Part shown: positions 34,518-46,894 of the stretch, in pieces
How the letters are laid out: the number at the start of each line of letters is the position of its first letter
Position numbering within the stretch: position 1 is the stretch's first letter
Assembly (NCBI GenBank): GCA_021234155.1
Contig: JAJEKV010000008.1
Coordinates: 8,958,445 to 9,022,444 of the forward strand
Reading direction: 5' to 3'
Length of the DNA stretch: 64,000 nt
Source of the DNA: Isoetes taiwanensis
Lineage: Eukaryota; Streptophyta; Lycopodiopsida; Isoetales; Isoetaceae
Made by a program: the position numbers and the translations under genes
The notes under the pieces: model-generated
Databases searched by the model: none
Seen by the model: the letters and a program-made list of their open reading frames with translations, nothing else
What the model was told of the DNA's origin: nothing

Positions 34518-35367
34518 ACTTTACCCGAACTTTGAAAGGCCACGCTTTTTTGCCTTGCATAAGAGCAACACGAAGCTGTCCCAAATTTAAAAGAAATCCG
34601 TAACGCAACCATCACGGGCCACCACTGCTCAACAATATGGTAGGCATAATGAGGTTTTCAGCCGACATTTCAATACAAGATCTCCTTCCATTGCCGCCAT
34701 TTGAATCTTGGTTTGCCTGTAAAAGAGTCTGAAAATTTCTTTTATCTTCTCATCGGCATCCTCATTACCGTTAGCGGCATTGGAGGCAATGGTGTTGACT
34801 TAGGAGCCTTGCCGTGGGGGAGATAGGCTTAAGCTCCAGCTCGGTTGCACAAAAGTGCTACCCAACATCACTCCCCGCAATGCACATATGACTAATAAAG
34901 TAATCGATGTTCTTTCACCCTTCGCTTGCTCTCCCATCCCATTTCTTCATAAGAACCTAAAGATAGGTAGCCACCGCCTCAATTTGCTTCCGACCGCATA
35001 AAGCAATTGGGCAAATTCACCGAGCGCATGATAATAACCAAGTGATAAATTTTGGCATTCGTCATGGTAGCTATCCTTGTAAATAGATCTCGTATTTTTG
35101 CAATCCCATACCTTGTTTATCCCTCTGATGTCAATGAATATCAATGTCGATTCTCTCGACACTTGGGAGGAAGTAGGGATGCCATCCTTCGCAACGCTAT
35201 GACAATATTTTTCTTTTCCTTTCTTTTGCTAGCCTCTTCCGGCTTTAGAATATTTCCCATTGGCTCCGTAAAAGGCTACGGTAGGTTACCTAGTGTATGA
35301 TCCTTGTTATAGTTAGCCTTCACGCATCAGACGGCAGATTCCGATATATCCAATATTCTCTGCTCAT

Positions 35368-37509
35368 TCAAATCGGGAAAAGCCCAAGCAATTCCTCCCA
35401 AATTATCGAAATCCTTCTCAAATTTGTGGCATAAGATAAAATTTCGCTACCATAAAAGTGAGGGTTCATGTCACGGGTTGCCTGTTGTTTGCAATCAAAT
35501 CTCCCGCTATAACCCGACCGCACCTTTAAATACGCCTTGCCTTCTATAATCTCATCGAAAGTACCGTGGACACCTCTCGCATTCGACATACCTCGTAAGC
35601 AACCGGAGCCAGTCTTGTTAAAGAATTCTTTGGATGGCTTGTCCGAAACTCACCATGGTCGCCACCGAAGTTTACGACTCACCCACGACCGGCAACTTCC
35701 ATTAACTTCTTAAAACCTTCTCATCCATAAAATGAATTGTTTTTCATCCTTAAGCTCCCGCACTTTCAAGGTGGTCGCTGCAATTTCATGGAAATCCCGC
35801 AGGCAGGCAAAGGTCATCAAGATCGCGCCACATGTTGGCGAGTAGAAAATAAATAAATACCTTCCAAGCTGAAGTTGTAGCTGTCCCTATAGGTCCTTGT
35901 GGAGGACAGCCATAAGCCTTGTGGCCGATGGACGGTTGTTGCGCTTTTCAATCGCTGGCTCTCTCAGACACCTGTTTTTGCAATTACTTCTTGCATTGAA
36001 TACTCAACTCTATATATTCCTTGTCCTCAAGAAGATTTCGCTGAGCACCCTCGATCTTCTTCTAGCATATACTTTGGCAAATTCTAGTTGTTGCCCAACC
36101 GGCCGACGATCAACAAAGGAGTTTTGCACAAGAAATACCGTGGTTGCCGTAAATAATATAAAATTTCTTGCCCTTCAAATCTTCTCGATTGCTCCATGTC
36201 ACCCTCCTACCGAAAGATAGACAACCATCAAGTCAAATCTACATAACGAGTGTCCAAAAGATAAAGAAATCGCTACACGGTAATAGGGTCAAACGGCAAG
36301 ACGACGCCAGCCAGTGTGAGGACCTCTCACGGGTATGTCTTGAAGCTTTTAACCGAGTTTGAACATGGTCATTTGACCGCATTCTCAGGTGTCAAGTTTG
36401 CCGGTGCAGTTCACAATCAAAAATAGAAATCTTTGTAAACCAATTAACCCCTAAGGGTAAAACCTTTTGAACGCTCAAGCTTCGAGTGGTTTGCTCGCCA
36501 TCTTATGCTCCTCTTCCTGGATTGAACTTCAACTCGACCGGAATGGCAAAAGCGTGGGGCCATGTCAATGCTAGTTTAGAGGAGGCCGAGGGGGTTTGAG
36601 AACTCATTGGCCGCGGGGTCTATCGGGATCACAAGTGTCGTCGATTTCTAAGGTTAATTTTGAAAGGAGGGAGTTTTTTTTGAAAAATCCACCGATGTAG
36701 TGCTATCCGGGCCTTCAAAGCAAGAGGAAGAGTAGGGTTAATAATACCGAGGGGTTTATCGTGGATTCTGGTTCTTCAACAACCTTTTTGGTGCCGACGC
36801 CTCTCCCAAAGTAGCAATAGGTTTCACACTCTTTTTCTTGGCCACGGCTCTTAGCCAATTGGTGTCCATCACGGAGGGCATTTTCGTCCCCCGAATCGCT
36901 TTCAAAGCACAACCGGGAGGCTTTTGTCTCAGACAAACCATTTCGCATGCCGAGAACCCTACCAATATGTCTCTGCTTCCCTTTATTCCCCGACAAAAGA
37001 TAGAGATTCATAGGATGGCAACAACCAGCCATAACCCTTAGCTGATGTGGGGACGTTTTTTCCTCGTGGTCGGCTTGTTCATTTTGGTCGGGTCGTCATC
37101 AAGGACGGATCATAATTGCGCCATTTCAAAATGTACTCGAGGAATTGCAATGCTTGTGTGTCCTCAATGCTGCATATGATAGCATCTTGCACATTGTTCT
37201 TTGTGCCTTCCCACATTGCTACCACTATGCCAACTTGCTCAACGCCCTCGTGTTTCTTTCCAAATCACAGAATGTGTGTCCTTTCTCAAGATCACCTTTA
37301 ATGTGCGATATGGCTTGTGCAATCTCAATACACCATTTCCTTTCATTGAAGGGGTTATAATAATGGATGGGTTCGACATCCGGGTCCTCAAACAGAGCAA
37401 GTGCTTTAAACAAAAGCTCAGGGTGAGAGCCCCGATAGGTCGCATAATGTTGTGGAACTAAAAGGTATAAACCATCAAGAGAAACGCCACCGCCGATCCT
37501 TCCAAGCAA
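35368..37509 (-). pseudogene. Minus-strand coding remnants of the TIR element
   Basis: Readable pieces from right to left are 37225-37509 (YLLVPQHYATYRGSHPELLF, then NPFNERKWCIEIAQAISHIK), 37100-37225 in another frame (VAMWEGTKNNVQDAIICSIE, then QALQFLEYILKWRNYDPSL), 36715-36965 (EMVCLRQKPPGCALKAIRGT, then MPSVMDTNWLRAVAKKKSV) and 35368-35589 (GKAYLKVRSGYSGRFDCKQQ). They share one orientation and look like the exons of one decayed gene. The family is unknown. A second transposon protein is the simplest reading. Confidence 0.35.
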
Positions 37510-37804
37510 CTAAAATAACACTCCACACTATCGCGGCCGCTGATGTTGTGTAGCAAATAAGCACAAAGAAGAAAACAATTCCATCGCCACGAACATCGCT
37601 GGCCGCGATCCTAGTGACCTACTACACTACTACTCATGAACATCGCAAGAAAGAAAATCTATGCTTTCAAGAAGACCGCTGCGTCGCATCTTATTGAGCA
37701 CCCACAGCCTATGAAGACATTAAAAAATTAGCCAGCCACAAGACCGCTGCCGCGATCTTGCCGAAAGCAGCCTATATACTTATGAAAACAATAGAAGTTT
37801 AGTA

Positions 37805-37830
37805 GGCAAGATCGCGGCCGCGATCTTGCC
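37805..37830. repeat. Perfect 26-bp palindrome
   Basis: GGCAAGATCGCGG followed by its exact reverse complement CCGCGATCTTGCC, with a NotI-type GCGGCCGC core. It is the best of a family of related half-broken copies in the element: 33682-33697, 37602-37616, 37531-37546, 37736-37760, 38976-38994, 39169-39185 and 39253-39275. Confidence 0.95.
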
Positions 37831-37848
37831 GAGCTGAAATGTTAGAAA

Positions 37849-38121
37849 TTACCTTCTCCGAGGGAGTCCTTTTGGTGCCATGGGATCGCTGGCGGCGGGT
37901 GTGTGTACGAAATTCCAGCCTTTTTCGAGGGGTCGAAGGCGCCCGAGGTCGGTTACGCCAGCGCCAAGAAATCGCGGTCTTGAAATTTGTTTTGAGGGGT
38001 TCCGAAGTTTCAATTTATAGAACGCGTCACTGAATTTAAATGCCCGCCCATCATAATGGTGCGGAAAAAATCGCGGCTCGCCATAATGGCGCCGCACGCG
38101 GCGGGGGCGCATTAATTGCAC
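37849..38121 (-). pseudogene. Minus-strand open frame, possible 5' end of second gene
   Basis: A 90-codon basic frame (RRHYGEPRFFPHHYDGRAFK, then FLGAGVTDLGRLRPLEKGWN) upstream of the other minus-strand remnants. GC-rich palindromic motifs overlap it, so the coding interpretation is weak. Confidence 0.2.
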
Positions 38122-39459
38122 GCCGTATATTAATTACCGCAAGCAGCCGCCGTAATTATTACCGCCATAAATGCGTCCGCGCGAATATGCCCGCCCAAAA
38201 AGCAAGTAATCCGCATAAAAGGTCTTTATCGACTTGACGCCCGCTCAATTTTTGCCGTAATGTCAATTCATTAAAGGAACCATGACAGACTATGCACCGT
38301 GAAATGCTCCAAAGACAGACCGATTACTGACGACAAAGGATCGCAAAATTTGAATTCCATAACAAACATTTCAAGTGAAAGCGGGAAAAGCCAATTCAAA
38401 TTTGATTGTTTTGCAAGATCTTCGAGACGCCGAGCCGCGCTTAAGCCGGGCCAAGTTCGGCAAGGATTTGCCGCAAATCCCGCATCCATTGAAGGCGCCG
38501 ACGAGGGCGCCATAATCCGCTTGCACTCCGCCATCGCACATTTGGAATTCTTCAACCGCATCGAATTCGTGGTTTCAAGCAGGTAAAAGGCATATTCTGA
38601 TGCATATCACTCAGTGAAGTGAACTCAAAGTTTATGCTGCACTGAATTTCAATTATAACTACAACCGACGAGTCTCTACACTAACATCAATATGTATTGC
38701 ATGGATTGATAAGATACCTCCTCATACTTTGGTGCAACTATGTAAAAATAGATGTTGTAAGCAAACCTGTGCACTCTGGTGTGTTTATTATACAATGTAA
38801 ACGTGTTTCAAGTATATGCTTTCTTTCTCCATGAGGATGATACAAAACAATGTTTTTATGACACTGCAGCTTCTGACGGGTCTTTGGCTTCAAGTAGACG
38901 TTGACGCCACCATATTCTGTGAGGTATGAGTAATGCTTTAGTCTGTAAGTCAATCGCTTGACTTTTGTGTTTCGACGAGATCGCTGGGTCGCGATACCTT
39001 CAACCATCTACACTTGCTATTTACCAAAGAACTCCCAAATATCGATAACTATGAGTTGAAACCACTTGTTAACCTCCAAATGTGATTTGCACATGAGTTC
39101 TTATTGAAACAAATAGTTTGAATGATTGCAAAAGCGACCGCTGCTTCTTGCCCATGCTCGATAAGATCGCGGTGGCGAAAGTCCCCAACATTTTTTATTT
39201 CTCGCTTGCTATTTTTCCAGTAGTACTTTATGATCACATTGTTTTTGCTTACGAGGATCGCGCGGCCGCCGATATTCACGACCTCTTCTTTGCGGGATGG
39301 CGTATGTAATTCCGCTTATATCTACCGGGAAAAAGGTGGCAGAGGGAAGAGTCCACAATTTCGAAGCCATCACAATTCGACCGTCCCTGAGGGTATGGTT
39401 GTTGTTTCAATTGTGAATGTTTTGGATGGACAATTGCCGCTACCAATTCCTAAATGGAA

Positions 39460-42430
39460 ATAGAAAAAATGGGTGAAGTCGTGGGGACTTTTGTGTTGTG
39501 GTACAAGAAGGACATTGCTGCTCCACTTGTTAGAGAGGAGGAAGCTTGCACCCCACCAGTCGATAAAACGCATAAACCGGGCGTGACGTGAGGAAATGAG
39601 GGGTTAGCCAAGAATGAGACGAATCATGTGCAAGGGCTTTCTAGAGATGAGTTAGTTGAGAAGGCATGCACACTCATGCATGAATGCCGCCACATGGCTT
39701 ATGCCTATGGTGTTATCGCTTTTGCCGATCCAAACCATGCCGTGGTCCGACGCGAAGTTAGGGGAAGGCTCGATAGTCGCTACTATCATGAGCATATTTC
39801 CAATGCCCGAAAAGATCTCTATGCGCCGCCAAGCCTCGTGCGTAAAATGCCCCAACCGCATGACCTTGTCGATGGCCCATAGCCTTCGTGGCTCGCTGAT
39901 AACATTCCGCTTCTACTCTCGGTTTGCGGTGAAGGAGAAGGATGTGGAGAATGAACCTTACTCTATTAGACCCGAAATTGGCATCACCAAAAAGAGACCT
40001 TTACAAAGATGGTCAATCGGAGACCCGTGACACGCCCAAAGATGACTAAATGTGAAAGAAAAACTAGTGTCGAGGCTATTCTAGACTTCGTGTCATCACT
40101 CGGCCGCATGAAACGATGTCGCAAATTTTACATCCCGTGAGATAGCTTGCATGAGAACCTTTTATCGAACATGAAGTCCCTGAGCGCACAACCTTTGCAT
40201 ATAACATGCTAGATCTTTGCTCGAAAATGGTGTAGTTCGCAACCCGATGTTGAATAACAAACAAAAGCGGAAAAGCATGGCATAAAGCCTATGGCATACC
40301 CATTTCCACTTTTTACAAGTGGAAGAAGCTCTTCAATGACGGCCACGTAAATTGCCGAAAGCACGGAAATACCGGGTCTAAGAAGCCAAGGTCTCATACT
40401 TTGGTCGGTAATGCCGCGGCTATCTATGTTCATAGATGAAAACGCAGAGACGATACACCGCCGAAAATTACGAGCGAGGGTAGCGCATAAAAATGTTAAG
40501 AGGCTACCTTCACCTTGACTAAGAAGGATATACACCAAGAAGTAGATATTACCGCTAAGTAGAGATGACAAAGCAAGCATATTTCTCCTTCGGCCCTTTC
40601 TCGCTATTTCTTGGAAAGAGAATCATTCAGAGGTGGCAATAGCTAAGAGGATAGCATTTTCTAAGTGTAACACCTGTATTGTCATAAAGGAAAAGCTTGC
40701 TAAGACCGTAGATTTAAATGAAAGAAGGGTACTTGCAATAGAGAGAAAATCACATATGACGGCCCAGATTTCATGCAGAGCCTTTTATCGGTCCCGGAGA
40801 GCTTTGTCTCATAGATCTCCCCGAGCACGCTTTTAACCATTATACATGATAAGATGGATCAGAATAAGACCATGGTCTCTCGCCTAGAGAAGCTAGCAAA
40901 GTCTCAGATGGAGGGGTGAACGATCAAGGTCAAGTTACAGTGTGCTCTCATGCACGGCCATGGTATAGGTGCCTTGGGCCACTTCTCACCGGACCTCTCC
41001 GCCCGATGATTCTAATTTTCATGTGGGATCCTTGAATCATACCCCCTCAAGACACCGGAGAATAGATCCGAGGATAATTGGGGCCATTTGAGAGATACAG
41101 ATCGTCCCGAAAGCAAAATGGGTGCAGCAATTTTAAACACACGATAACCTTAGGACAAAAATGATGAATGGCGTGAGAAATGATTTTATGCCTCCTATCA
41201 AAGGCCCCATGGTAGCTTAACAAGTTGCCTAGGAGGCTTTACTTGCAGCCTAGATAATTGCTCGTGTCAGAATAAGAATAGATATCTTTTCTCTTACTTG
41301 TCATACTTGGTTTGGTTAGGTGTCTTTGATCAAGTGCACCGGATTCATGATGGTTGGACACACCCACGATGACATAGATGCCCTATTTGGAAACTACTCT
41401 ACTCTAATGAGAAGATCGATGCATTGACTATTCCTGAGCTTATGCAACTCTTCAGCAAGCAGTAGTTCAAAGGCTCCTTCACCTTACCTTGTGACAGAGG
41501 TTCCCCGATTGGAAGGAATTCGTGAAAAGGTTTTATCCCCGATAAGAAGGACCGCCTATGTGGTCACTTGGAACCTCTACTCTTCAAGTTTTGCATGAAG
41601 GATGGATGGCCACTAATGTTCTACAAGATGAGGCCGTGGCATAGGGAGTGGCTCCCCCGAAAGGGAATCGAATGTGGAAGGAGGATGCCCAAGGTTTACC
41701 TATGATTCCGAAAGCACCTAAGGTCCCGCAGACCATATGGGAGCTTGAAAGATATAGGTGCATTAAGAGCTTCTATTGCCAAGTACATGATGCACCGGGC
41801 AGCTATTTCTAGAGCTGGCGATAAGTCATGGTCCAACACATATATGAATGAAGTTATTGACTACTCGGGTCCACCTTTGTCGCGAAAGTGCTTGGGGACG
41901 CAGCCCTAGAGAGTCGCTATTCAAGATTTCTCGCCCAAGCACACTGTGCAGAGTGCATTGAAGAAACCCGAAGAGTGTTTGTGGATGAGCACATTGAAGC
42001 ATCTCATTACGTTGGGCCTTTCTGCAGACCCAAGAACCCAGTTGAAATATTCGACCCCTACCAAGATGTCAAGAAAGAAATGCTCTTGCTAATCGCACCA
42101 CATGATAACCGCCCGACGTGGGTTGGCTTTTTGCCGAAGAGGACCCAATAGAGGACCCTAATCTCCCACATTACTAAGAGGTGTTTGTCTCTTGGTTTGA
42201 GCCTCAAGGTTTAAAGGGAACCTCATATGCAATGCAAGATAGGGATTGCTGGAGCAAGAATTGAGACCCAATCCTAATGACCCGCCACGCTACCAACCTT
42301 TGAAAACAATAGACTATGGTTGGGCCGTAGAGACCAGCCATTGTCGCTGGTGATCCCTAGTAGTGTGGGGGGCTCGGTTGCAAGAATTAGTGGCTAAAGA
42401 AGCTAAGGACGATGATGAGAACTCTTGAGG
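39460..42430 (+). pseudogene. Transposase-like protein with GHTHDDID motif (DUF7869-like), broken
   Basis: Pieces of one large protein in several frames: ACTLMHECRHMAYAYGVIAF (39.67 kb); GKAWHKAYGIPISTFYKWKK (about 40.27 kb); VAIAKRIAFSKCNTCIVIKE and KTVDLNERRVLAIERKSHM (40.64-40.76); HDKMDQNKTM (about 40.85); LQCALMHGHGIGALGHFSPD (about 40.94); LDNCSCQNKNRYLFSYLSYL (about 41.25); FMMVGHTHDDIDALFG (about 41.35); FCRPKNPVEIFDPYQDVKKE (42.02). The order D in DKMDQ, D in LDNC, D in GHTHDDID looks like a DDE/RNase H-fold triad, which would make this the element's transposase. I associate the motif set with proteins annotated DUF7869, from memory. At least five frameshifts or stops make this copy inactive. 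Confidence 0.6.
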
Positions 42431-42539
42431 TATGCAATGCTCTTTTACATAATTACTATATCATTCATAACATGCAAGTTACAATAGACTAGTTATTATT
42501 CATTACGCCTCGCTGCTTTTTCATCTCAACACAAGAGCT

Positions 42540-44240
42540 CTTACACTATACAATGCTAAACAGTGTGATTCACTCATCTTCGTGATCTGTAGTAGTGATC
42601 CCCGATATCTCATAGCTCATTCGGCCAGAAGCCAAATCAGATGGATCATTACACGAATTGACGCAGGGCAACGAATCTCACCAAAGCTTTTTCTTCGTGT
42701 AGGGATCAAGAAGAAGGTGCCTGCCTAGGCAACCAACAAGATCGAGAGTGGCTCATTGAGCACTTGATCGCCTCGATGTGGTGAACCGATGAAGGCTAAA
42801 AATCCATGGGAGAAGAATGAACTTTAGCCCCGGTGAGAAGCTTTTATAGTGAAGTAGAATTATTGAGGTGAATTATTGGGGTAGACTTCGCCCATTATTA
42901 TTGCTCGTGGTATAAGACCGCTTGTATAAATACAAGTATAATACATCTTTCGTATGGATATATGTATGCTTTTAAAACGTGTGCTTGAGTAATTCAGGTG
43001 TAGTTGAAATTAGGAAATGCTTGCTACAGGAATCCAGCTACAGGAATTGCTTGCTATCGAGGCATCTGAGGATGGAGATGAAACTTGAGTCTTACAGGTA
43101 CATTAAAGCATTTCACAATATACTATTTATTATCCATAACATCACTACAATAGAGCTCTTACACTATAACATCATCTTAACACAAGAGCTCTTACACTAT
43201 AACATGTTGAACAGGTGACTCATTCATCTTCAGGATCTGTAGTAGTGATCCCTGATATCTCATAGCTCATGCGCTCAGGAAGCCAAATCAGATCGATCAT
43301 CACACGAATGGACGCAGGGCGTGAATCTCATCTACAAAGCTTTTCTTCGCAGTAGGGGGATCAAGAAGAAGATGCCCGTCTAGGCAACCAACAAGATCGA
43401 GTGGCTCATTGAGCACTTGATCGCCTCGATGTGGTGAACCGATGAAGGCTTAAAAATCCATGGGAGATGAATGAACTTTTAGCCCCAAGTGAGAAGTTTT
43501 TATAGTGAGGTAGAATTATTGGGGTGGACTTTACCCCAATTATTGCGCGTGTATAAGACTATTGTATACATACAAGTGTGCTTTAGTAATTCAAGTGTGA
43601 TTGAAAAGCTTGCAGATATAGTGGAAGTCGAAGAGCACAACCCTACACTACACTCGTGTATGATACATCAAACAATATTCATTGTGCTATTACATCCTTA
43701 CATAGTTTATAGGTGCTCATACCATTATTATATCATAAACAGATACAAAAGAGTCATCACCGATAACATTGACTCACTCATCATCAACATCAAAGCTCGT
43801 GGATGCTATTCACCATAGATCTCCTCGATCGTGAAGCCAAGAATGTGGACTTTAACACGAGTGAGCTTCCCCGCAGCACTAGCGTGACCATCAGCCTTAG
43901 ATTGGAGCCATGGATCAAGATTAACACCATTTCTTGCGCATTCGCTCGTGATCGCTGTAGCTCAAGTAGCACTTGAAAGATCTGGATGTGCTCGGACGAG
44001 GCATCGAGGAAGCCATGGGAGATGAATGATCTCTACCCCGATCGAAATGCTTTTTTATAGTGAAGTGAAAATTATTGATGTGAATTATTGGTGTAGAATG
44101 TAGGGCCATTATTGGGCTTCTACAAGTATCATGTACACGTACAAGTATAACACATAATTTGTATGTATATGTGTATGTTAATTACCTCATGTTTGTTGGG
44201 CTCGAGAACTAGGTGAAAGTATTCGTGCTTGAGCAAATAA
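42540..44240 (+). repeat. Three subterminal repeat copies in TIR element
   Basis: Copies start near 42565 and 43210, with a shorter one near 43800-44240. Shared text includes AGTAGTGATCCC, GAACCGATGAAGGCT, CATGGGAGATGAATGA, CTTTTATAGTGAAGTAG and ATTATTGGGGT. On the minus strand each has TATAAAA, which suggests repeated minus-strand promoter or gene-fragment modules next to the right terminus. Subterminal repeats are often transposase-binding regions. Which of these applies is not decided by the sequence. Confidence 0.6.
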
Positions 44241-44297
44241 GGTGTGCTGAAAATTCTCAAAATTGCGTTATTTTATCCAATTAATGAAATCATGCTT

Positions 44298-45080
44298 GTT
44301 TGGAAGGTTCACCCGGATGTTGTGTCTTCTTGCTTTGTGCGGTCTTCTTACCGGGTGCTGGCTATTCATGACACACTACCCCTTCGTGCAAGTGGTCTCG
44401 CAGCCTTCGGTTCTCGATGGCTTCGGTTTGGACGGGACATGGAGCTCACTTCCCCACCGGGTTAGGGTGCTTTGTGGCGTGTGGTGCAATCACCAGACGT
44501 GGTGAATGCCCTTGTGAGTCGGTTTAGGGCGGTGAGCCCTCTCTCGCCTTTGTTGTGGCCTTCATCGTGAGACCGTGGAGCATTGTCTAGTTTTATGCCC
44601 TCACTTGCGTGCCGCCCGGGATTGGGTTAGGGCTCGCTTCGTGAGATTGACTAGCCGCCAGCTGTCGCCCATGTGTATCCCGGTGCTTGGTCGCCTTATG
44701 CGGCAGCAAGCCTTGCATCCGTGGCGCGGGGCTTGGTTGGTGTGGCTGATTTGGAAGCGGCGGCCGGTTGTGGATCTTTTCAGGGGATTCAAAGCACCGC
44801 GTTCTCCTCGATTCCTCGACTCGTACAAGCTCTTTCAAAGCTTTATGGTATTCCCGGGAGTAGTAGAGCAGAAGTTTGCCATTTGGCGGGACTTCTTGGG
44901 TGTTGTAGATGGTGATGGTCGGTTTGTACAGCAGTAGAGTTGTAGTTTTTCTGTGAGTTTGTTGTGGAGTGTCGAGGTATCACTGTCTCTTTGGGGCAGT
45001 TCTCCTTCCTCCTCACTTGCTTTGTAACATTACCATTCTTTTAATATATTGATGACACAGTTCTTCAAAAAAAAAAAAAC
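44298..45080 (+). mobile_element. LINE, 3' part with zf-RVT end and poly(A)
   Basis: Continuation of the LINE from 33300. VWKVHPDVVSSCFVRSSYRV follows the GTTT duplication. Then CGLHRETVEHCLVLCPHLRA (C-x2-C-type knuckle of zf-RVT, about 44.54-44.61 kb) and a 3' UTR ending CAGTTCTTC plus about 14 A at 45068-45080. This LINE therefore uses a poly(A) tail, unlike the microsatellite-tailed LINE family elsewhere in the window. Confidence 0.75.
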
Positions 45081-46739
45081 ACCTCCAAACACAGGAATGA
45101 AGTACATAATTAATAAAATGAACATGCAAGTGTAGAAAGTGCTCCATTCCACGAAACAAAATACCACACACCAAGCTCCAACTAGCAGGATCACAAAAAC
45201 TAAGTCAGAAATTGAAACATCTCGACCTTCCGAGCAAGAGTCACCTAGAAAAAACAAGAAAAACTTAAAAAACTTAAGCATTGCAAAAAGAAAAAAAAGC
45301 TAGACAAGAGAATAAGAATGCTATAACACTCTAAACAATAAAATCAAGTGCCAAAGTCAAGAAAATACAAATGCATCTTGACAAAATGTTCCATTTTATA
45401 GGAGTGCTGGCTTGCTGGATTATTTGGAAAAGCCAGTGACATCTAGTATAAGAACGTTTATGGAAGATGTTGTTTTTTTGGTTTGAAAAGAAAAAAAAAA
45501 TTCAAAAAACATTGGCAAGGTCATAAATAACATATAAACTATCAAATATAGCACAAATTCCAGAACACACAAAACAAAAAGTTTCAAAAAAAAAAATTTC
45601 GATACAAAACTTGCCCAGATAACATCATCTCTTCAATATTTTCATAAAACTTACTGCATTACCATGATACAGAACAAAAGACATGACCAGAATGATCAGC
45701 CAGACAAGGAGTATGATTTGTTTGTGCAAATCATGTTTTAATCAGGTGTAAAACCCTACCAAATCCGTCCAGAAATTTTCTGTTTTGACGTAGAAAACTT
45801 AACCAAATATGAGTATCATGTATCTTCAGAAAGATCCTAGAGAGAGCTTTCTAACGCAATAAAAAACACGTAAAAGGGAGTCTAGATTCAAAAGTTATAA
45901 TAAAAAACATATTACCATCAAATATGCACTTTGTAAAAAAAGTATCCGGATTGAAAAGTAGCGGATATCAAACTAGTGGATATCTAGCTTGATAGATCTG
46001 AGTCAAAGTATATGCCAATGGAAAGCTCTCTACATAAGCTTTCCAAGGAGGCCAAGTCATCTGAATCTGACCTTTGTAGCTCAAGTTATGAGCACATAAA
46101 CAATTTTGACATTCTCTCTAGCGCTTCTTTTCTTGCTCTATTTTTAGTGACTTAGATATTACATATAATGGTTTGGTAAAATCTCACTTATTTTTGATTA
46201 AAACCATTTTTTCCCAACCAAAAATTTGTAAAAAGCATTTGCAAACGTAATCTAGATCAAGTACTTTGAGAGATAAAAAATGGATTATATGATTAAAATT
46301 TGGTATCCACACTATCTGATGATGACAAAGATGATATTTGTGGATCTTATCTTTGTTTCATCTAACACTTTCTTTATAAATTTCTTTGAGTTTTTAATAT
46401 AAGTTACACGTCCTTCAAAAAAAATTGTTCCATTTGAAGAGAAAACTTGCCACACAAAAAGCCCTAGCTACTGCGAATACAAAAATGATACCAAAGCATC
46501 AAGTGCCTTGACGAGGTGGGCAAGCGCCATTGCCCAAGCTCTGGAGCGCCACCATAGCCGAGTGGAAAAGGAAGGAGAAAGTGATGAAAGAAAAAAAACG
46601 CAATTAATTGCCATGTCAACAAAATTTTTCACACTTGGTGGCTTAGGTGTCGTAAATTTCTTGCACCTTTGACTGCCATGATAAATTTTTTGTAAAGAAT
46701 GCGAATCATCCAAATAGCCTAATGTGGACCAAGATTAGA
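45081..46739. other. Non-coding AT-rich stretch
   Basis: No gene, repeat or mobile-element end recognised. It has many A/T runs and short minus-strand frames without domain-like content. It separates the LINE poly(A) from the resumed unit C at 46740. Confidence 0.4.
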
Positions 46740-46894
46740 GGGTTAAGGTTGAAACTAATTTTTCACCTCAAATTAAGACAACACATTAGAAGATTGAACG
46801 TAATTCTTTACCACAAATTGGGATAGTAGTTATTGTTGATCTATTATAGGGAAATTCTATCCGTTTTACTGTGGTCCAAAACAATTGGACAATA
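46740..46894 (+). repeat. Unit C, fourth piece
   Basis: AAGGTTGAAACTAATTTTTC, then GTTGATCTATTATA and TTTTACTGTGGTCC, align with 22620-22697 of unit A and 23808-23912 of unit B. They continue the NFX1 unit after more than 16 kb of insertions. Confidence 0.65.

Larger units (their letters stand above)
33301..44297 (+). mobile_element. 11.0-kb TIR DNA transposon nested in LINE
   Basis: The ends are perfect 19-bp inverted repeats: AAGCATGATTTCATTAATT at 33301-33319 and its complement at 44279-44297. A GTTT target duplication flanks them. It carries a + strand transposase-like gene (39.46-42.43 kb, broken) and minus-strand coding remnants in the left half (33.8-38.1 kb), arranged divergently around about 38.6-39.4 kb. 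Its right subterminal region holds three diverged copies of a roughly 600-bp repeat. Several GC-rich palindromes (GATCGC..GCGATC) are scattered through it. The superfamily is not known to me: TIR sequence, 4-bp TSD and gene content match no standard plant hAT, CACTA, MULE, PIF or mariner pattern. Confidence 0.75.
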
